Source of the DNA: Mucilaginibacter lacusdianchii
GTDB taxonomy: Bacteria; Bacteroidota; Bacteroidia; Sphingobacteriales; Sphingobacteriaceae
Direction of reading: 5' to 3'
Assembly (NCBI RefSeq): GCF_009770985.1
Contig: NZ_WSRW01000002.1
Span: 1,426,001 to 1,490,000 of the forward strand
DNA length: 64,000 bases
Shown here in pieces: positions 1 through 9,173 of the stretch. Position 1 is the stretch's first letter. Each line of letters opens with the position of its first letter. Position numbers and translations under genes: made by a program. Below the pieces are notes generated by a model that saw nothing but the letters and a program-made list of their open reading frames with translations, was not told the DNA's origin and did no database searches.

Positions 1-434
1 TTACCTGTACCAGATACCCAGGCGTTCATGTCGCTGGCTCCACAATCAGTTACGTTGTGATAATCATGACTGGCATCCATATAGGTGGATGGGTGGCCAC
101 CGCTGTATTTACCAGCATGGTAAATTATATACAAACGCGAATCTTTGCCAAAAGCACCATAAGTTTTTTTAGTATAGTTCCAAGCCTGAGCCATATAGGT
201 TTTGGGCCAGGTAATATCAGCACGAACGTCTGAATCATAATATACCACTACGCTGGTATCGTAAAAAACCCGTTTAAGGCTTTGTACGTGCTCAAACCAA
301 TGTTCTTTCCAGGTAGCCACTGGCGCATCGTACTCAACCTTGGCTGTGTTTTTTTGAGTTGTTGCTTCAGTAGTTTTTTTACTACAGCTTGCCATCAAAA
401 GCAGCAACCCGGTAAAAAGCACCAAATTCTTCAT
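1..434 (-). CDS. Lipoprotein, 3' part outside window (downstream of SusD)
   Basis: The first 144 residues of a minus-strand gene that runs off the left edge. The N-terminus has a lipobox (LLLLMASC) after a short hydrophobic stretch, so it should be a lipoprotein, probably outer-membrane anchored. The mature part is rich in Trp, Tyr and His, with segments such as WFEHVQSLKRVFYD and HAGKYSGGHPSTYMDASHD. This resembles an uncharacterised secreted family that I associate with Bacteroidota SusCD loci, but the C-terminal half is outside the window. No catalytic motif can be confirmed. It follows SusD on the same strand, separated by a 13-bp-stem hairpin, so it is probably the last or a late gene of that operon. 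Confidence 0.75.
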   Translation of the reverse strand, partial: MKNLVLFTGLLLLMASCSKKTTEATTQKNTAKVEYDAPVATWKEHWFEHVQSLKRVFYDTSVVVYYDSDVRADITWPKTYMAQAWNYTKKTYGAFGKDSRLYIIYHAGKYSGGHPSTYMDASHDYHNVTDCGASDMNAWVSGTG

Positions 435-502
435 GTTAATGAGGTTTAGATTAATAATTGAGTTTGTGCTTATCTGCTTTTTAAAGCAAATGTGCAATTA
501 AT

Positions 503-536
503 AGATACAGCAGCCTGATATCGGGCTGCTGTATCT
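503..536 (-). terminator. Hairpin between susD and the downstream lipoprotein gene
   Basis: A perfect 13-bp inverted repeat: AGATACAGCAGCC at 503-515 and GGCTGCTGTATCT at 524-536, with an 8-nt loop. It lies just past the susD stop. No clear T-run follows on the minus strand, so it may be a 3'-end stabilising or partial-termination hairpin that sets a lower level of the next gene, not a full terminator. That role is inference. Confidence 0.6.
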
Positions 537-543
537 GACTAAA

Positions 544-2349
544 TTACCAGCCTGGATTTTGTACCAGGTTATTGTTTTTCAGTACTTCATCATTAGGTAT
601 AGGAAACAAGTAATCACGTTTTTTGAATTGACGTGTTTCCAGTAAGGTTTTATTATAAAAGCTGTTATCACTTTTACTCATGTCCATCCCATAAAAAGGA
701 CCGTTATCCGTAGTTTCCGCGATTTTCCAACGGCGGGTATCAAAATAACGCACGTTTTCAAAAGCCAACTCTACACGGCGCTCTTTACGAATAGCCTCGC
801 GCATAGCCTCTTTAGTACCTGGTACAGGTAATGATGCAGATCCATACTGCGGTACGCCAGCGCGTTCACGAATAATATTCAGATATTTCAAAATATCTGC
901 GTTTCCGGGTTGCGACTCATTAAGCGCCTCAGCATAATCCAGGTAAATATTAGCTAAACGCAACAGTAAAATTCCTCTTCCACCACCGCCACCGGCAACG
1001 TTTTTACGTACTGAATAACCTGTAGGTGAAACGTCTGATGTACTTTGTGAACGGCCCGAGTTACCGTTAAAGAAAAAGTTAGTAATAATATTACTGTTAT
1101 TAACCTGGTTTAACCAGTAACTGTTATTATAGGTAATACCTACATAAAAACGAGGTTCACGGTTTACCCACTGGTTGTAAGTGCTTCGTGTTGTAACATC
1201 AAACGGAGCTTTGAAATCAGAGAAACCTGAACTTACATAACCAGATGCCGGATCGTCAATTGACCGGCCATTAGCTGTGAAGTAAGCATCTACCATGGTT
1301 TGGGTAGCACCGTTAGAACCCGCACCCTGATAGGCTTGGTCTGAGCTTGGTGCGCCCACATGTCTTGGCGTACGATCGTACTGCAGATAGTTGTTGCTGT
1401 TAGACCGGGCAAATATCCACTCTTTATTCCAGGTATCCGTCATTACATAACGGCAAGCCTGGTAAGCCGCTATAAATGGATCGGCATTATTTACTCTGTA
1501 TAAATCATAAGTGCCGGGTGCAAATTGGTCAATAAATTCTTTAGCGGCCGTAGCTGCAGCTGTCCATTTAGCAGGGTCATTGTTTTGACTTACTAAAGCT
1601 GTGCCATCGCTATTTTTTAAAGAAGCTAAATCACTGTTACCATTGAATAATGGACTAGCTTTTAACAACAAGGCTTCGGCTTTGTAAGCTTTGCATACGC
1701 CTTTGGTAAGCCTTCCCAAATCACGGGTGTCCGTTGTAGTTTGAAGATCCTGAGCTGCAGCGTCAAGTTCGCTCACCACAAAGTCAATTCCCTGATCAAA
1801 TGGTGTACGTGCAAGCCTTAAATCGGCTACCGGAGCATTAATATCTAAAACATCATCTCCAATAAGAGGTACCGGACCATAAATTTTTAATAAAAACAAA
1901 TAGTATAAAGCTCTCAAACCTCTTGCTTCTGCTTTGGCTACAGCCTTGTTAGCTTGCGATATTTCGGGAGTGGCGCCATCAATATGCTTCATAAAATAAG
2001 TAGCATTACGTATAGCCTTATAATATTCCCGCCAGTAATTAGCCACCTCACCATCGTTTTTTGTCCAGGTTCCGGCGTTCATGTTATTGCTGTAATTGAA
2101 ATCCCAAGTATATTTTGCCTCATCTGATGATGCTGTCCAAGGCCCAGAGTTTTCGTTGCCAGTAAATCGCTGATTAAATTCATTGGGTAATGAACGATAT
2201 ACGTTTGCCAAAAAAGCTTCTGTATTTACTCTTGAGGTAAAAATCTTTTCTTCCGTCAATACATCATCCGGAATTTGGTTCAAATACTTCTTACATGAAC
2301 CTAATGTTAATAACGCTAGTCCTAAGTATATATATGTAATCTTTTTCAT
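544..2349 (-). CDS. RagB/SusD family nutrient-uptake outer membrane lipoprotein
   Basis: A 601-residue SusD-like lipoprotein. The signal peptide ends in LLTLGSC with the lipidated Cys at residue 19. The typical SusD start of the mature chain follows (KKYLNQIPDDVLTEE). The helical TPR-like N-terminal part is followed by a loop-rich C-terminal half and the family's usual ending (IPNDEVLKNNNLVQNPGW). In the family the protein caps the SusC barrel from the cell surface and binds the incoming oligosaccharide or peptide. It sits 24 bp after susC in the same operon, as expected. The substrate cannot be read from the sequence, and no glycoside hydrolase is in the window to suggest one. Confidence 0.97.
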   Translation of the reverse strand: MKKITYIYLGLALLTLGSCKKYLNQIPDDVLTEEKIFTSRVNTEAFLANVYRSLPNEFNQRFTGNENSGPWTASSDEAKYTWDFNYSNNMNAGTWTKNDGEVANYWREYYKAIRNATYFMKHIDGATPEISQANKAVAKAEARGLRALYYLFLLKIYGPVPLIGDDVLDINAPVADLRLARTPFDQGIDFVVSELDAAAQDLQTTTDTRDLGRLTKGVCKAYKAEALLLKASPLFNGNSDLASLKNSDGTALVSQNNDPAKWTAAATAAKEFIDQFAPGTYDLYRVNNADPFIAAYQACRYVMTDTWNKEWIFARSNSNNYLQYDRTPRHVGAPSSDQAYQGAGSNGATQTMVDAYFTANGRSIDDPASGYVSSGFSDFKAPFDVTTRSTYNQWVNREPRFYVGITYNNSYWLNQVNNSNIITNFFFNGNSGRSQSTSDVSPTGYSVRKNVAGGGGGRGILLLRLANIYLDYAEALNESQPGNADILKYLNIIRERAGVPQYGSASLPVPGTKEAMREAIRKERRVELAFENVRYFDTRRWKIAETTDNGPFYGMDMSKSDNSFYNKTLLETRQFKKRDYLFPIPNDEVLKNNNLVQNPGW

Positions 2350-2373
2350 CTTTTTCTATTTGCTTATACACCA

Positions 2374-5300
2374 TTAAAAGTTTGCTTGCAAGCCAAGGGT
2401 AACGGTTCTTACGTTAGGGTAAGCGGTACCATTGCTTGTGTTAAGTTCCGGATCCCAAAGTTTAAATGAACTCCAATAAACAAGGTTAAGCCCCTGCATA
2501 TATATACGTGCATTTTTAAGACCTATACTTTTTAAAGTTCCTTTTGGCAAGTTATAACCTAAGTCAGCAGTTTTAAGGCGAATAAAATCAATATCTTTTA
2601 CCCACCATGTAGAGGCAACCGCGTTGTTCTTATTTGCTGTGTTACCGTAAGCTAAACGTGGATAAAAAGCATTCGGGTCAGGGTTTTCAGGCGTCCACCT
2701 GTTTTCAGCAATTGCAAAAAGGTTACTACGCTCGGCACCGGTACTGTTATTAAATGGCAATATGCCATCGCCAGTAAGCAGCCTATCAGCACCACCAACA
2801 CCCTGAAAGAATACGCCAAAATAGAATCGTTTATACTGCAAATTGAAACCATAACCAAAAATGGTGGTAGGTACATCGCCATTGCCGATGCGAGTTCTGT
2901 CATTAGCGTCAATTTTACCATCTCCATTCAAGTCTTTGTAACGAATATCGCCCGGACGTAATGGGTTGGTAATGCTTGGACCAAGCGCCGATTGATCAGC
3001 TGCGCTATTGATCTCATCCTGACTTTGGAACAAACCTGTAGCTATATAACCAAACCTAGCCAAGTAATTTGTACCTCTGGTTTCCATATAGGCATATGGT
3101 TGAGTTGGCTGATCGTTTTCGATAACCTTATCACGGTTATAAGTAAAGGTTCCGCGCATATCTAAGGTAAACGCTCCTATTTTAACTGGGTTAAGCTGTA
3201 GGGTTGCATCAATACCTTTGTTGGTGATAATACCTAAGTTGCCTGATGGATTGTTGGCAAGACCTACTAAATCTGGTAAAGATTCACGAGCTAGGAATAC
3301 GCCGGTTCTTCTTTCATGAAATAAATCGACTGTTAAAGATAAATGAGATTTTAGGGTGTATAATTCTATACCTAAATCCCTTTTGTGAGATCTAGCCCAT
3401 TGAATATCAGTGCCATAGCTAGATATATAAGTGCCTGGATAATAATTATTCGTTGTTCCGTTACCAAAGCTGTAAGAATTATCTCCGTCACCCGACGTAA
3501 CTAAAGTCAAAAACCCGAAGCGTCTGCCGCCGCCGCCGCCGTCACCTACTACACCGTCAGAATATCTGATTTTGAAATAATCAAAAACATTTTTTACCGG
3601 TTCAAAGAACTTTTCGTTAGATACAATCCAGCCCACACCAAACGATGGGAAGAAGCCAAACTTTTTATTAGGTGCAAAGTTTTCAGAACCATTGTAACCA
3701 AAGTTTCCTTCAGCGAAATAAGTGTCTTTATAAGAATAGGTTGCACGGCCAACCAAACCCTGGCTTCGGTAAGGCAAAGAACCTGTAACATCTCCAGCAT
3801 ACTGGGTAACACGCTCACGCTGGTTAAAAAGCGCTAAGGCTGTAATGTGATGATCTGTAGCAAAGCTTCTGTCATAGTTAAAAGAAGCTTCCGTATAGTA
3901 CTGCCGTTCGCCACCATTGTATCTCCTGTATCTCAAATCATCGTATCCGTCTTGTTTAATAACGTTCAGGTTAATTGTACCGTCTTCATTATAAGGATTA
4001 GCACGATTGATAGCATACAAGTTACGATTGCGATATCTGCTTATACCATGTGAGTTATTGATATCAAACGAATAAAGCGCATTAAATGATAATCCCGGCG
4101 TTAAAAATTTAAGATCTTGTGTAAGCCTGGCGTTTGTATAAATCTGATTATTAAACAAATTGGTATATCCACGCTGGGTAGCTAAATCCCAAGGATTTGG
4201 CTGCGCACCTTGGCTGCTTACCCCAGGTACATAATTGCCTGGATACATTTTTGGATATAATACCGGGTTGGTTTGCATTACTGCTGTAAAAATATCACCA
4301 ACGCTACCGTATGGATTATCCAAATTAACAGCCGGATAATTGGTGTTGGATATATTTCCCTGAGCACCTAATTCAAATTTTGTAGTACTGGTCCAGTTCA
4401 TAGAAACGTTAGAAGTAAAGTTGTAACGTTTAAACTTAGTGTCAGCATCATAGCTTTGCAGCGCATCTGTTTTTAACAAGCTTGCCTCATCATAATAGGC
4501 ACCAGATACATAATAAGTAGCATTTTCACTGCCACCCCGCGCACTGAAATTAAAACGTCTGTTTGTAGCTGTGCTACCGAACAATTCATCCATCCAGTTT
4601 ACGTTAGGATACAAGTAAGGATCGTCATTGCGGATAGTGGAGTTGATATAGTTGTTGCTATATTCTTTGCTTTGCCCGCTGGCTAAACGAGCTTCGTTTC
4701 TAAGCATCATATACGTTACGCCATCGGTTAGCTCAGGACGCTTAGTAAAAGAAGTAATACCCTGATTGTAATTAAACATCAAAGTAGGTTTACCAGAGTT
4801 ACCTTTTTTAGTATTGATGATAATTACGCCGTTGGCACCAGCAATACCATAAACGGCAGTAGCAGCAGCATCTTTTAATACAGTGAATGATGATAAATCC
4901 TCAGGGTCCAAATTGTCCAGTTGACGACCTTGCACACCATCAACCACAATAAGCGGAGAAGCGCTATTCTGTGAATTGAAGGTTGATATACCACGAATCC
5001 ATAAATCGGCACCGTTTTGCCCTGGTAAGCCTGAACGTTGTACACCTACCACACCGGCAATACGACCGGCAAGTGCAGCGCTTAGATTAGCAACAGGTAC
5101 TTTTAAATCCTCCAGTTTAACAGTGGATTGTGCACCAACTAAGCTGCTCTTTTTTTGCTGACCGAAACCAACTACCGCTACCTCATTTAAGCTGTTAGTG
5201 GCAGCTTGCAGGATAATATTTAAGTTAATAACATCTTTTACAGCTGTAGCATATCGGCGGTAACCTACAAAAGTTACAGCGATAGAGTCGCCACGGCTGG

Positions 5301-5541
5301 CCAGTATATTAAATTTACCATCCGTATTTGTAACCGTAGCTTTTTTGGTATTTAAATTGACAACGTTTACACCTGGCAAAGTAAGATTAAGTTCATCTTT
5401 TACAGTACCTGTAATTTGTATTTGCTGGCTTGTTTGTGCTTGTGCATGAATAGCCAATAGCATACATATTGCTGATATGAACAGCATTTTGCCATTTTCT
5501 ATACGCCTAAACACAATTTGCTTAAGTAAATTTAGGGACAT
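2374..5541 (-). CDS. SusC/RagA family TonB-linked outer membrane protein
   Basis: A 1055-residue TonB-dependent transporter. A signal peptide ending near AIHAQAQ is followed by a carboxypeptidase-regulatory-like beta domain (about 40-112, with GTVKDELNLTLPGVNV). Next come a plug domain (about 115-250, including VVDGVQGRQLDNLDPEDLSSFTVLKD and GANGVIIINTKKG) and a large beta-barrel ending in an aromatic residue (LGLQANF). No STN domain precedes the regulatory domain. This SusC is therefore unlikely to signal directly to an ECF anti-sigma factor, and control is more likely at the promoter. It pairs with the SusD 24 bp downstream. Confidence 0.97.
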   Translation of the reverse strand: MSLNLLKQIVFRRIENGKMLFISAICMLLAIHAQAQTSQQIQITGTVKDELNLTLPGVNVVNLNTKKATVTNTDGKFNILASRGDSIAVTFVGYRRYATAVKDVINLNIILQAATNSLNEVAVVGFGQQKKSSLVGAQSTVKLEDLKVPVANLSAALAGRIAGVVGVQRSGLPGQNGADLWIRGISTFNSQNSASPLIVVDGVQGRQLDNLDPEDLSSFTVLKDAAATAVYGIAGANGVIIINTKKGNSGKPTLMFNYNQGITSFTKRPELTDGVTYMMLRNEARLASGQSKEYSNNYINSTIRNDDPYLYPNVNWMDELFGSTATNRRFNFSARGGSENATYYVSGAYYDEASLLKTDALQSYDADTKFKRYNFTSNVSMNWTSTTKFELGAQGNISNTNYPAVNLDNPYGSVGDIFTAVMQTNPVLYPKMYPGNYVPGVSSQGAQPNPWDLATQRGYTNLFNNQIYTNARLTQDLKFLTPGLSFNALYSFDINNSHGISRYRNRNLYAINRANPYNEDGTINLNVIKQDGYDDLRYRRYNGGERQYYTEASFNYDRSFATDHHITALALFNQRERVTQYAGDVTGSLPYRSQGLVGRATYSYKDTYFAEGNFGYNGSENFAPNKKFGFFPSFGVGWIVSNEKFFEPVKNVFDYFKIRYSDGVVGDGGGGGRRFGFLTLVTSGDGDNSYSFGNGTTNNYYPGTYISSYGTDIQWARSHKRDLGIELYTLKSHLSLTVDLFHERRTGVFLARESLPDLVGLANNPSGNLGIITNKGIDATLQLNPVKIGAFTLDMRGTFTYNRDKVIENDQPTQPYAYMETRGTNYLARFGYIATGLFQSQDEINSAADQSALGPSITNPLRPGDIRYKDLNGDGKIDANDRTRIGNGDVPTTIFGYGFNLQYKRFYFGVFFQGVGGADRLLTGDGILPFNNSTGAERSNLFAIAENRWTPENPDPNAFYPRLAYGNTANKNNAVASTWWVKDIDFIRLKTADLGYNLPKGTLKSIGLKNARIYMQGLNLVYWSSFKLWDPELNTSNGTAYPNVRTVTLGLQANF

Positions 5542-5592
5542 AGTTTCTTTTTGATTTGTGGGTTGAAAAATCTATTCGATTGATTATATAAT

Positions 5593-6147
5593 TTATTGCT
5601 TGGGCATAGCAGTTACCCTCCATTCAGCCATCTGAAATAAGGAGCTTCCATTGTTAGCTGTTATACTAAGTCTGTAGTATGTGTAAGCTGTTTCGTTGGT
5701 GATCGCGTAATTTTTAGTCAACCCGCGAGATGCGAAGATTTCGTCAGTCTTAGTATCCACAGTAGTCCAGGTAGTTCCATCATTTGAACCTGCGAGTGTC
5801 CAATTTTTTGGATCCCGGGTATTGGCATCATTTCCTGATGTAAGTGCATAACTAATGACACGTTTCGCATCGCGAAATTGTAGCTGCATGTATAGCGCCG
5901 GATTGTAAGGGTTTATTAGGAATTTTGTTCCTAGATCATTGTCTGTTACCCGTATGGATCCTTCACCTGCATTTGGGCCTCCTGAATTTTCATAATTTAC
6001 CGATAGGGTGCCGGTACTGGTTACATCTTCCGGATCGGGTGGCAGCAAATCATATGTTCGCTGTTTGTCCTTCTTACACCCTGAACAAAAAATTAAAGCA
6101 ACGCAAAGCATTGCTATTACTTGCTTGGTTCGTTTTAAAGTGTTCAT
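5593..6147 (-). CDS. Discoidin (F5/8 type C)-like lipoprotein, first gene of SusCD operon
   Basis: A 184-residue protein with a lipoprotein signal ending in FCSGC (Cys24). A jelly-roll type F5/8 C-like domain covers roughly residues 50-182. The core shows the usual pattern: a shared face (LYMQLQFRDAKRVISYAL), DPKNWTLAGSNDGTTWTTVD, then YTYYRLSITANNGSSLFQMAEWRV at the end. The family binds carbohydrates or cell surfaces without catalysis. It lies 52 bp upstream of susC on the same strand and is the first gene before a long non-coding stretch. It is probably a surface glycan-binding component of the uptake system, although such proteins are more often encoded after susD. Confidence 0.85.
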   Translation of the reverse strand: MNTLKRTKQVIAMLCVALIFCSGCKKDKQRTYDLLPPDPEDVTSTGTLSVNYENSGGPNAGEGSIRVTDNDLGTKFLINPYNPALYMQLQFRDAKRVISYALTSGNDANTRDPKNWTLAGSNDGTTWTTVDTKTDEIFASRGLTKNYAITNETAYTYYRLSITANNGSSLFQMAEWRVTAMPKQ

Positions 6148-7219
6148 AAATTGTTTGTTAGTTGTTATTTATAAGTCATAGTATATTAATCAGCTGTTTG
6201 CTTTTCATCTCCTCTTAAAAAAGTTTGCCCAATAGTATTCCAGTCCGCTTTGGCAGATCTTTTTTTTGCTTTTACATTAAAACTGGTAGAGCGATTTGCT
6301 GGTCACAGCAGAATGTTGTCGATAACCGACAAAAAAGCTTCGTTATTTAAAGGGAAATTTTGTTGTTCGACTAGTTATTAAATAACTCTCTTATGTAAGT
6401 TTTTTATCATATCTGTTTAAGGTTGGGTTCAAGTAAAAATTAATTAGTTATTATAATTTAGCTTTTAAAAACAGAGGGTAAAACGTTTTATCATTAATAT
6501 ATCATGATAGCGTTTTTTGTTACTCTGTAAATTTAAAAATATTATTGTTATGATAAAACGTTTTACTCAATTTTTTTTCTTAAATCAGTAAATATTGTTC
6601 TATCTATAATGGATAAGCGTAAATACTTGGAAGATTTGTTCTTATATGAGAAAATATGTTACCATTTAGTATCATCGTATCTATGCAATCATCTGTTTGC
6701 AGAATTATTTCATATAAAATATAATATTTTCAAAAATAATGCTTTCGAAATACAAATTTCACACAGAGCTTCTCAAAAAAGCTATTAAAATCACAACCAA
6801 ACTACACACAGGCGGATTAATTTCATCTTAATTCGGTATTTGTAAACGAAAACAGTTTCATTAATGTAAACTTCATCAGCTTACTGTAAAAGGTAGTAGT
6901 CGAAAATTTAAATTATATAATTTAATTAAACTAGCTTTTATTAAGAAACGAAGTGCATCATAACAATTAGTCGTTTTAATTTTATGCCTCCAGGCATGAT
7001 CAAACTTGTTAAGACTTTCATATCGCCAAGTTATTCTAATGTTAGCAGTCGGGGGCCAATACCCCTACTTTAATATTATTGTCTTTTTTGCTTCGGACTT
7101 TAGGTCCCCCCTGTATTTTTAATGGGGTTATGTCCTTGTGGTTGAGGTGCTGATTCTACGGCATCCTCCTCACTTTGTTGGTGTAGTCATTGCTATTTTT
7201 CCTTTTGCTCCCGTTGGTC
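6148..7219. other. Long AT-rich intergenic region upstream of the SusC operon
   Basis: About 1.07 kb without a convincing gene. From 6471 to 6565 it holds operator-like palindromes (listed separately). A small hairpin (TTGTCG/CGACAA) lies near 6316-6332. From about 6930 the sequence changes character. The run around 7030-7070, read on the minus strand, contains GGGGTATTGGCCCCCGACTG, which reminds me of non-coding DNA near mobilisation genes of Bacteroidota conjugative elements. The left border of the accessory island probably falls near 6.9 kb. Only very short ORFs are present (for example 26 codons at 6941-7021, minus), and none is supportable. Confidence 0.5.
6471..6565. promoter_or_regulatory. 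Paired operator-like palindromes TAAAACGTTTTA
   Basis: Two identical 12-bp palindromes, TAAAACGTTTTA, lie at 6479-6490 and 6554-6565, in opposite overall orientation because the match extends to TAAAACGTTTTATCAT and its complement ATGATAAAACGTTTTA. A degenerate third copy (TAGCGTTTTTTG) lies between them. Palindromes with a central CG and A/T arms are typical of LacI-family operators, and spaced pairs can support looping. They are about 330-420 bp upstream of the lipoprotein-SusC-SusD operon. No regulator gene is in the window to match them. Confidence 0.5.
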
Positions 7220-7540
7220 TCAAAAGGAAAATTTGCCGCGGTGCGAAGCCCTCCGCACGGATGTTTTGGTGGAACTAAAACACGACTTGGAGCCGTTATC
7301 CAGAAAGGTCATATCCTTGGGCGAGGATGAACCTTTGAACCAACTGTTGCGCAGCTCGTACCCGCCAGAGAGGTTCGCAAAGCCTACCGCTTCATAAGTG
7401 TTGTGGTTTATGGTAAAACTCACTTCCTTAAAATAAGATGTAGCCATTGCGGCACTGATGCCACGTTGTGCCAGATAGTGTATCAGTTCCGTATTCCCAG
7501 TTCATTTACGGATTCGACAGCCTGTTTTGGTTCTTCCTTT
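7220..7540 (-). pseudogene. Remnant of conjugative-element DNA primase (toprim-type)
   Basis: Read on the minus strand, one frame gives TELIHYLAQRGISAAM joined to ATSYFKEVSFTINHNTYEAV, then GGYELRNSWFKGSSSPKDMT and a stop soon after GSKSC. This is the region just before the toprim domain of the CHC2/toprim primases carried by Bacteroidota conjugative transposons, where the protein normally continues with a VFEGFMD-like motif. Here the frame breaks on both sides: upstream, continuity with KQAVESVNELG needs a frameshift, and downstream the toprim core is missing. Only about 100 codons survive. It is a non-functional fossil of an integrative element and marks the island edge. Confidence 0.7.
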
Positions 7541-7617
7541 ATAAGTACCTGACTATACTGGTGAACTTCTAAAGAATTAGATAGGCGTTCGTTTTACTTG
7601 TACACAAGTCAAGGATA

Positions 7618-8251
7618 CTAATCACCAGTAGTTACGGATTTGTACTTCCCATTTTGCCAGTAGTATGTTGCTGCTGCTCTTTCAAAGAAAGAAACTTGTA
7701 GTGCCTGATATTTAAGTGTGATAGTTTTCGTATCATCAGCATCCAGGTCAATATAATCGAGCTCCCCTTTTGGAACCAGTTCTAAACCCATATCAATAGG
7801 CAAGGTCGCACCCTCAATCTCATGCAACCTGATTGCTTGGTAAGCACTGCCTTCAGACTGCAACACCCATACGGCGAAGTCGTTTTTAGTATCTTCCAAT
7901 ATCAAAGCATAATCCAATTTATGATCTCCATTAAAGTCGGCAGATACATAATTGACTAGCATGTTTCCCCTTTTATATTGATGAAACCATAACTTTTCCC
8001 ACACACTTGGCGGCGGCAGCTTCCAATCGGGTAGTCTTTTATGAAGTATGTTTAACTGTCGATGGGATATACTGTTTATAAGTTTGCTCAGTATAGGTTG
8101 GTATGGTATCTGTTACCCGAGACTGCGATTGAAGTGACATCTTCTTTATGGCTACACTATCTGTTTTTACCTGTTGATTAACCGAGTGTTCTGGTAATTG
8201 GTTACAAGCCAGTACAGAAATGAGAAACAGCCCGATTATCAATTTATTCAT
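7618..8251 (-). pseudogene. Frameshifted lipoprotein with FG-GAP-like calcium-loop motif
   Basis: Two adjacent minus-strand reading frames look like one broken gene. The first (8251-8039) has a lipoprotein signal (FLISVLAC, Cys16) and ends at TVKHTS. The second (frame open from about 8080, conventionally starting at GTG 8004) reads LPDWKLPPPSVWEKLWFHQY and then NYVSADFNGDHKLDYALIL, an FG-GAP-like DFNGDxKxDYAL motif, for about 128 residues to 7618. A start at GTG 8004 cuts into a conserved-looking segment. The simplest reading is an indel near 8038-8060 separating the signal peptide from the body. A sequencing error is possible. The function is unknown; the intact form would be a small periplasmic or surface protein. 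Confidence 0.65.
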
Positions 8252-8253
8252 GA

Positions 8254-8442
8254 TTAACTTAGATTCACAGTTAACTTAAGTCGCTGTGCTGTGGTACTCT
8301 GACTACTTTGAAGCTTGATAAAATGGGTCAGCTCGTTGATACAACGAGCATAAGTGTTGCCATTGCGCTTATATCCATACGGCCTGAGTTGCTCATCAAT
8401 CTTGGCGATGATGATGTTCTTATATTGCTTGGAAGTCATCAC
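8254..8442 (-). pseudogene. Truncated DUF4304-like protein
   Basis: 62 residues that match the N-terminal part of DUF4304 proteins: SKQYKNIIIAKIDEQLRPYG, then YKRNGNTYARCINELTHFIK and LQSSQSTTAQRLKLTVNLS. The usual domain continues for roughly another 80-100 residues after this 'xVNLS/xVNLG' strand, but here a stop follows at once. Two bases later the next gene starts (TAATCATG), which suggests that a deletion fused the two loci. DUF4304 is a small cytosolic domain of unknown biochemical role, often in accessory gene clusters. The remnant is unlikely to fold by itself. Confidence 0.6.
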
Positions 8443-8580
8443 TTGTTGAATCTGCTAAAGCTCATTTTTGTGTCTTTTGAAGATTTTATCCAGTAATCGC
8501 ATTGAAGGTTCAAGTTAGCACATTTTCCTTTTACAAGTTAAGATGTTTACACCTGTTTGCAAAAGAAACGCTTGAAGCTG

Positions 8581-9129
8581 TTAGTACCAAGGTACTTTGT
8601 GAATAGACGTTTTAAACCGCATATTGTCTTTACTTGGCATAAGCTTAACGCGCTTATAGCTATTGGCAATCCAATACAACACCCCTCTGACATCTTTTGG
8701 CAGGCTGGCGGATTGTGCTCTAACATGCTTGGTCTTGCTTTGGTAATAAACAATCAGCTCCAGACTTTGGTCATCAACCGAGCGTTGGTATTCGTCATCA
8801 AGCTTTTCGAAGTCAATTTGATAAAGCTTATTAATGAGTGTGTCCCATAGTTGTTTGTTTATCTTACCTACAAAATATCCTTCTATACGGTCATGATTCT
8901 TATCATTAGGGCGTTGCAAAAAAGGGGTTATCGTATCTCCGTAATAATAGTAGTTAAAATCACTATCTATGCAAACGGCTGTCGGCTGACAATATCCGTA
9001 ACAATGGCCTGTTGCTAATTCAACCTTGTTTATTCGAACTTTATGATGACAAGCAGCTAACAAACAGAGGCTGGTTAGCACAGCAAACAACTGCAAGCTT
9101 GCTTTAAAAGTGAAGGCTGGTAAGTTCAT
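8581..9129 (-). CDS. DUF6438-like lipoprotein
   Basis: A 182-residue protein with a lipoprotein signal peptide (LCLLAAC, Cys27). The body begins with KVELATGHCYGYCQPTAVC, close to the CYGxCPxY-type motif that opens DUF6438 domains. Next come a beta-hairpin with FNYYYYGD and a helical part (LWDTLINKLYQIDFEKLDDEY). The two Cys in the CYGYC motif may pair in the periplasm. No activity is known for the family. It is divergent from the next gene (9174), with 44 bp between starts. The assignment to DUF6438 rests on the motif only. Confidence 0.75.
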   Translation of the reverse strand: MNLPAFTFKASLQLFAVLTSLCLLAACHHKVRINKVELATGHCYGYCQPTAVCIDSDFNYYYYGDTITPFLQRPNDKNHDRIEGYFVGKINKQLWDTLINKLYQIDFEKLDDEYQRSVDDQSLELIVYYQSKTKHVRAQSASLPKDVRGVLYWIANSYKRVKLMPSKDNMRFKTSIHKVPWY

Positions 9130-9173
9130 GGTTTACTTACCGCAATGTAGCAATCTTTCCTTATCTTCATACC

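Noticed and set aside
6941..7021. 26-codon minus-strand ORF before the primase remnant
   Set aside because: Too short, no conserved pattern I can name, and located in sequence already judged degraded.
8557..8850. 97-codon plus-strand frame over the DUF6438-like gene
   Set aside because: The minus strand has a lipobox and a family motif; the plus frame is a shadow.
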